Assembly (NCBI GenBank): GCA_910592005.1
Contig: CAJVPP010003374.1
Span: forward strand, 1-11,838
Direction: 5' to 3'
From: Funneliformis mosseae
Lineage: Eukaryota; Glomeromycota; Glomeromycetes; Glomerales; Glomeraceae
Length of the DNA stretch: 11,838 nt
Shown here: positions 6,837 through 11,838 of the stretch, piece after piece
Numbering within the stretch: the first letter of the stretch is position 1
How the letters are laid out: the number at the start of each line of letters is the position of its first letter
Notes under the pieces: generated by a model
Database searches by the model: none
What the model was told of the DNA's origin: nothing
Seen by the model: only the letters and a program-made list of their open reading frames with translations
Made by a program: the position numbers and the translations under genes

Positions 6837-8532
6837 TTACTTGTGTCCTTTTTTCTCTATCATGTGAATGCGTAGTCTTGGTATGCATTTTTATAAATAC
6901 CTTTGTTGGAAAATATTTTTACATCTTTTGCATACAAGTTCTTAATACAATTTAGATGGAATGCTTGGGTAATGTTCATCATAGTTGGGAAGCCGATTAC
7001 AAAAGTATTCTAATATGTGCAATAGATTAAGAAAATGTTTGTCTTATCATTATACAATAGGAGGAAGAAAGCCATTATTTAATAATAAAAGTTCAAAAGC
7101 ATTGGGAGCTCATAGTGGTTCACAATAATTACAATCATCACATTTTTGTAAATCAAGAGAATATTTACAGATTTGCAAATGACGATCAATCCAATCTCAC
7201 GTTTCTTCTTCAATATCTGAAAATACAGTATAATTATGTCTTTCAACATATATAATAATAACTGGTTGTCTATTAATAGGGTCACAGTTCTAAAGTTCGC
7301 AAAAATGCTCACTAGCATGTTTAAAGTTTTTATGGCCAAGTTCTTCATTAATCAAAAAAACCTGTCTATTTACATTACCAAGATACTTTCTATAATTAAA
7401 AGCATTCAATACAATATCTGCTAACTTGCTGGACAATGAAAACATACTTCATTCTACTGGATTATATGCTGATTGTCCTAATATATGTATTTTTACTATA
7501 AGATAATCTAAATCAAGTTTGTTAAAAATGAGTAAATATTTCATAATATTTGCAAAAAACTGAGGGTTTTCATCTGGTCCACTATCCGTTAATAGGTATC
7601 AAATAGGTTTCACTGAATCTTTATAATGTGTAAACTCGTGAAAAGGCTCCTCTTTTATAATTTTCATAAGATCTATTATGTGAGTTTCACATGAAGTACC
7701 TAAAAAGTACTCTAGACGAATAAAAATTCACAATTTTTCAGAATTCAAAGAATTGTTTGTATTATTAGGATTAATCAACAAGTAGATAGATAGTATTAAC
7801 TTGTGCTTAGAACCTACTAGGAAATTATGATCAGAAATAGATACAGATTTGTTTGATGTCTGTATTGCTTTAAATGTCTTTCTGACCGTAACAATATCTA
7901 ATAGAACCTAATAAATAAAATAAACAATTAAAATTTAATTGAATTACCAAATAATATTTATTTTTCTTTATAATTATAGATTAAATTACCTTAGCTTATC
8001 ATCTTGTGAAATCAGAATAACGTCTTGCAGATAAGTTGAGGCAAACAATTTTATACCTTTAACTGATATCAAACAATAATGTTCATCTGCATGATCATTC
8101 ATTTCATTTCTTCAACTGCTGCCAAGCGTATTTGTGCAGAATGGTGATGTCATTATGCCTTCTTTGTTTCCAGATGTTGAGGTTACATATAGTTTTATAA
8201 TGTAGATTTTGACATATATATACTATAATCCTCTTCTAATTTTTTTTAGAGATGTTTAATTATTCATACTTTAATTACCTCCTTACAATATTTATAATCT
8301 GCAGCTTCAAACTCAATGCTATTATGCATCTTTTCCAAAAGACCAAAATCTTTCATCAAATATGACAGCCGACTAGGTGTATCATATATTTCTACAATGT
8401 TCTCCTTTTCTAACATTTGCTGCTTGCTGCTATATTATCTTTTAACTGCTTAAGCTTATTCTTCCCTATTGTTATAATCTTCTCAAACTTTTTAACCTTT
8501 GAAAAAAATTGCGAACAAAGTTCTAGTGACAT
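6837..8532 (-). pseudogene. DDE-like multicopy family protein, copy B, nearly full length with one intron
   Basis: Minus strand. The probable start is the ATG at 8532-8530 (MSLELCSQFFSKVKKFEKII, then a Lys-rich helix). After a frame change, the ATG at 8416 opens MLEKENIVEIYDTPSRLSYL, which runs 50 codons to a stop at 8266. DEHYCLISVKGIKLFAS leads into ISQDDKL, the first acidic site (8003-7998). An intron follows at 7989-7908. Then come VTVRKTFKAIQTSNKSVSIS, SIYLLINPN and LLTDSGPDENPQFF (second Asp at 7586-7584). GQSAYNPVE has its Glu at 7454-7452, followed at once by a stop where Arg is expected. The spacing from the second Asp to the Glu is 43 residues. The C-terminus carries RHLQICKYSLDLQKCDDC, NNGFLPP and a C2H2-like tail, CKRC followed in a shifted frame by HTKTTH. 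I infer an RNase H-fold transposase. The stops and shifts make it inactive. Confidence 0.7.
7908..7989 (-). other. 82-bp GT-AG intron in copy B
   Basis: On the minus strand the exon end GATAAGCTAAG is followed by GTAATTTAATC, and the segment ends TTTATTTATTAG before GTTCTATTAGATATTG. The segment is AT-rich and interrupts the family exactly between the QDDK site and the VRKTF block. The joined exons are one base out of frame, which fits later decay. An intron means this copy was duplicated as DNA and is not a processed retrocopy. Confidence 0.65.
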
Positions 8533-9787
8533 TGCTACTTATGATAGCTTAGTATATTTATATATTTTAATTTTAGATTTTAAATAATAGCATCCAATTG
8601 TCTTTGTGCTGATGTGTTAGGTAGAATTTATACATTATTAGAGGTATTATTATCGGAGGTATTGAAAAGAGTTTCTGAAAGGATATCAAAGGTTTAATTT
8701 TAGAATTCTACCATGAAGAAAGTGAAAAAAGAGTAAGAGAGAAAGGTTAAATAGATGTTTTTAACAATTCAGAAATAAGACCTCAATATTATTTTTACTG
8801 TTTTTCCTAATTTTTCACTAACTACTTTGTGCTTGAAGCTAAAACTCCTTTTTGTTGAAAGCAATATTATTGCTTTTTAGCATTACCAAATATGCAAAAG
8901 CATTTACATACTATTTATAAAGATTTTGTGGCTTTGGAACAAGGTAATTCTTAGAATATTTATGTTCTCAAAAGTACGTTTATATCATTATAAAGATACA
9001 AAAAATCACAATGCAACAAGCAAAAAAATCACATTCTACAAAAAAGATTCCTTCCTACATTTTCTTTAAAAAAAATTTGACGAATTTGTAACACTAAAAT
9101 GTAATGCCAAAGTTAAAGTTCAATTGTGATGCAACACGCAATAAAATTTTATAACACGTGATATAGGTAATTCTTAAAATAGGTTTGTATAATGTTATCA
9201 TTTGCACTCTTTCCCTTTTCCTTATAGAATGACATCATTTCTAGCCCTTCTCTTACTGTCTTGAATCCGTAAAAAGAGTAAAATAATGTAGCAAAAGCTT
9301 ATTTTATTGGTTTATTTACTTATTAATTTAGACGATACAAATGACATTCTTTATAATAGGCAACTTTTGATTTTTATACGTTCATAATACCATATTGATA
9401 CAAGTTCAATTACCCATATGAGTGATTTGAATTTACTAACTTGAAATAATTAATTTGATATAATATTACTAGGAAATAGGAACCGTTGTGAATCTAAAGC
9501 GTTTATTACTGTAATGAGAAAATTTTTAATCAATGTTAACAATAAAATGTTTAATAATAAAATGTTAATAATTGTATACAATTGTAGTTTCGATATGATA
9601 GTTTAGTGCTAATGTGATAAATTATATGCAATATATGCTAATTAAAAATTAATAAAAATTAAATTGATAACCATAAATGCTTCCGTCATAAGATATAACA
9701 AATATACGTGCTGATTATGCTATGCAAAGTTCGATTAACAAAAGCTAAATACAAGCTTACTAATAGAGTTTCTCTTTAGCATATACA
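8533..9787. other. Gene-poor stretch between copy B and the Helitron remnant
   Basis: No complete gene is seen. The minus-strand part 8700-8570 reads SETLFNTSDNNTSNNV and NTSAQRQLDAII in a broken frame, and may be the N-terminal leader of copy B (compare SSNAIAQKK in copy A). Two imperfect direct repeat pairs occur: GGTAATTCTTAGAAT at 8943 with GGTAATTCTTAAAAT at 9166, and ATGCAACAAGCAAAAAAAT at 9011 with ATGCAACACGCAATAAAAT at 9129. The remainder is AT-rich and unremarkable. Confidence 0.5.
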
Positions 9788-11766
9788 ATGGATAATAAAT
9801 TTATAAGTTGGAATGCTCTTCAAAAGTGAAAAGCTAGAGAGAATAAGACACTTAGCCAACATGAAGCACGTCTTGCAAAGCAACGAGAAAGTAGGTGACA
9901 AAAAAAGCAAGAGAAACCACTGATCAGCAAGTGATGCGTACAGCACGTAATAATGAAAGAAAACGTGTAAGATTAGAAATGAAAACAGATGAATAATGCG
10001 AAAAATGTCTAAATTGTTATTGTGAATAAAGAACTTATCTGAAGAATATTGCCAATACTTTTACAAATTGAGATTTAGTAAACAAAGACTTGAATCAGCA
10101 ATAGCAACGATCGCAGCAGAAATCTGATCAAGCCTCAGGTAGTACAGATTCACATGATAAACTACTTCTTAATATTCTAAGTAAATCTGATCAAAATTTC
10201 TTAAAGCAATTTCGAAAGAAAGTTGATAAATTTCAACATTTCCTTTGCCTTATATATAATGAAAGCTTCCCATCTATTATCCTTGTAAAAGAGGAATGCT
10301 TACGTTGCTATAATGAGAAGATCTCTCCAAAAAAATTCTCAGCAGAGAATAATATAAACCCAGGCGAAATACCTTACGAACTTTAAGATCTCTCAGAAAT
10401 TGAGAAAATGTTAATTGCCCAGGTTTTCTCCATGATATCAGTCTATAAGCTTCGTGGAAGCCAACATAGGTATCATGAAAATGTAATCAACTTTCCTCAG
10501 AATATCCAAGAATTCATCTCAAAGCTTTCTCAATATCCATTATCATTGGATGTACTTGTCATACATCGTCAATCTGCAGATAATTCAGAAGTATTTAGAG
10601 ATTTTAAAGTTCGTCGTATTAAAGTTGCTCATGCACTAGTTTGGTTAAAAGAGAATAATTGTTATTATGCTGATATAATCATTGACCTTAAAGTTCTTCA
10701 ATCTTTACCTATTGATGGCTCAATTGATGACCAGCTTTAAAATATTGCTGAAGAATCAGATCATGAAAATGATGATGATGTAATTACACAAAGCTTTGTT
10801 CTACTTCTTTCTTCAACTGATTGTGAAGACATTGCAATTAAGAACACTCTTAATCGAATATAAGATGAAGAATAATCTATTATATGGTCACAAATTAATA
10901 GCAATCCAGTTAACAAATTCCAAATGCTAGGATATATTGCATGTGCATTCCATCTTTATACCTAACTAAATGTGCTGATCTTCGTGTAAAACGTATCAAA
11001 GATATAAAACCTGCTAAATACTTCAAGCATCTTCTTATGTATAAAGATGGAAGATTTGCACGTCATGCTCGTTGACGATATTTCGCTTTGAATTTCCAAA
11101 TGAGTTGGAGAACACTACAAGAAGAAAAAATATATTTTAAACAAAATCTTACCGATTCTCAAATTACTATTACAGATATACAAGAAAGAATTGTTTTAGG
11201 TGATAACCATATCGCTAATAGAATCATGCAATTTAAAGAAGAATTACGTGAATTTTGTCAGTTCTGGAATTCACGACGTTATGAACTTACTGATATGATC
11301 AAGCAAATAGGAGTGCAAGGTTTAATTTTTTTCACATTTAGTGCTGCCGATCTGTATTGACCTGAATTTTATAAATTTATGTCAACTAATGGCAACTTCA
11401 AAACTTCAGCCAAATAACATAACTAAAACATTATTAATAATCCCCATATTGCAGTCTGGTTTTTCAGTAAGCGATTTGAAATCTTCTTAATAATGTTTTA
11501 AAAGTATAATGAGATTTGGAGGATTGGTGATACAGGTTTAAATGGCAGCATCATGGCAGTGTGCATGTTCATGAGATCAGAAAAAAAAGAAATGCACCTG
11601 CAATAGAATGGGAAAAGATAAAAGAAAATGAAGACATAATAGGTGAAATTGTACAATATTTTGATAGTCTAATTACTACGGTAAATCTAGGATTCAATAT
11701 GCTTATTCTTGAACGGCACCCATGCTAAAAGAATAGCAATAAATTAGATGATGATCAACAAGATTA
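9788..11766 (+). pseudogene. Helitron replicase (DUF6570-type plus Rep/HUH) pseudogene, truncated before the helicase
   Basis: Intact Helitron proteins nick and copy DNA by rolling circle using an HUH Rep domain fused to a PIF1-like helicase. ATG at 9788 opens MDNKFISWNALQK. A basic repeat leader follows (SQHEARLAKQRESR, then ARNNERKRVRLEMK after a frame change near 9900). A Cys-rich patch keeps one CxxC (EECLRCYNEK). The DUF6570-type region at about 10340-10740 is well kept: EKMLIAQVFSMISVYKLRGS, VINFPQNIQEF, YYADIIIDLKVLQSLP. After a stop at 10738 and a shift near 10965 the Helitron-like N domain continues: KPAKYFKHLLMYKDGRFARH, QGLIFFTFSAADLY, NNPHIAVWFFSKRFEIF. A shift near 11490 leads to WQHHGSVHVHEI, with the HUH motif at 11564-11572, then NAPAIEWEKIKENEDI and ERHPC. 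It ends at a stop at 11764-11766. The catalytic Tyr region and the helicase are absent. There are several stops and three frameshifts. Confidence 0.88.
9788..11766 (+). mobile_element. Helitron fragment, ends not identified
   Basis: The extent is taken from the replicase similarity alone. I could not find the 5' TC end, nor a 3' hairpin followed by CTRR. The fragment stops sharply inside the Rep domain, so the 3' half has been deleted or lies elsewhere. Confidence 0.6.
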
Positions 11767-11768
11767 GA

Positions 11769-11838
11769 GTTCCGGACGAGTCGAGTTAACTCACGAGTCA
11801 GATAAGCCGAGTCGAGTTCAAATCAAGTCGAGTTGGTG
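11769..11838. repeat. GAGTCGAGTT repeat, running off the right edge
   Basis: CGAGTCGAGTT occurs at 11777-11787 and 11808-11818, and AAGTCGAGTTGG at 11826-11836. GAGTTAACTC at 11783-11792 is a perfect palindrome. The base composition is far richer in G and C than the rest of the window. It begins within a few bases of the point where the Helitron similarity ends, so it may mark a recombination or insertion junction. The unit spacing is irregular (31 and about 17 bases). Confidence 0.65.

Noticed and set aside
7079..7348. A minus-strand open frame of 89 codons starting MKNLAIKTLN
   Set aside because: It lies in a different frame from the recognisable protein (DIEEET, DWIDRHLQICKYS). It is rich in Ile and Leu from AT bias and shows no motif.
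7236..7424. A short plus-strand open frame opposite copy B
   Set aside because: It is a shadow of copy B on the other strand. It shows no domain, and the minus-strand reading carries the family motifs.
9480..9787. Promoter for the Helitron reading frame
   Set aside because: The region is uniformly AT-rich, so TATA-like strings are expected by chance. The gene is broken, and nothing specific can be supported.
11583..11838. Continuation of the Helitron protein through the GAGTCGAGTT repeat
   Set aside because: The translated repeat has no resemblance to the expected Rep continuation. Similarity ends at the stop at 11764-11766.

Overview
The window looks like a decayed transposon-rich stretch of an AT-rich eukaryotic nuclear genome. 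No intact gene is visible. The best fit is an arbuscular mycorrhizal fungus (Glomeromycotina, Rhizophagus- or Gigaspora-like). This rests on extreme AT richness, a short GT-AG intron, Tc1/mariner transposases, a Helitron replicase with the DUF6570-type domain, and two copies of a DDE-like family that I remember as abundant in these fungi. The assignment comes from memory of family shapes; no database search was run.

Layout. Positions 1-644 hold the N-terminal two thirds of a broken Tc1/mariner transposase on the minus strand, running off the left edge. Positions 740-1760 are non-coding repeat material: short hairpins recurring around AGCAC, a tRNA-like (SINE-type) A-box at 1197-1210, and a GC-richer module at 1241-1580 with a stem-loop. 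Positions 1776-2080 are an 18-bp minisatellite that runs into a perfect 38-bp palindrome (2094-2131). Positions 2140-3270 are an AT-rich desert. Positions 3276-3880 and 3885-5539 are two different Tc1-like elements inserted side by side at TA sites, the first internally deleted and the second full length but dead.

Positions 5583-6504 (+) and 8532-6837 (-) are two convergent, diverged pseudogenes of one DDE-like family. The right-hand copy keeps all three presumptive acidic residues, an 82-bp intron and a C-terminal C2H2-like tail. Positions 8533-9787 contain nothing convincing apart from small direct repeats. Positions 9788-11766 are the N-terminal part of a Helitron replicase pseudogene, from the basic leader through the DUF6570-type region and the Rep domain to just past the HUH motif. 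It stops abruptly, and a GAGTCGAGTT repeat fills the last 70 bases.

The genes do not form a pathway. The common thread is decay. Premature stops fall mainly at conserved Trp, Gln and Arg codons, which suggests C-to-T (G-to-A) mutation of repeats, and the frameshifts are mostly single-base. The features most worth a second look are the DDE-like family, the palindrome with its related minisatellite, and the GC-richer non-coding module.
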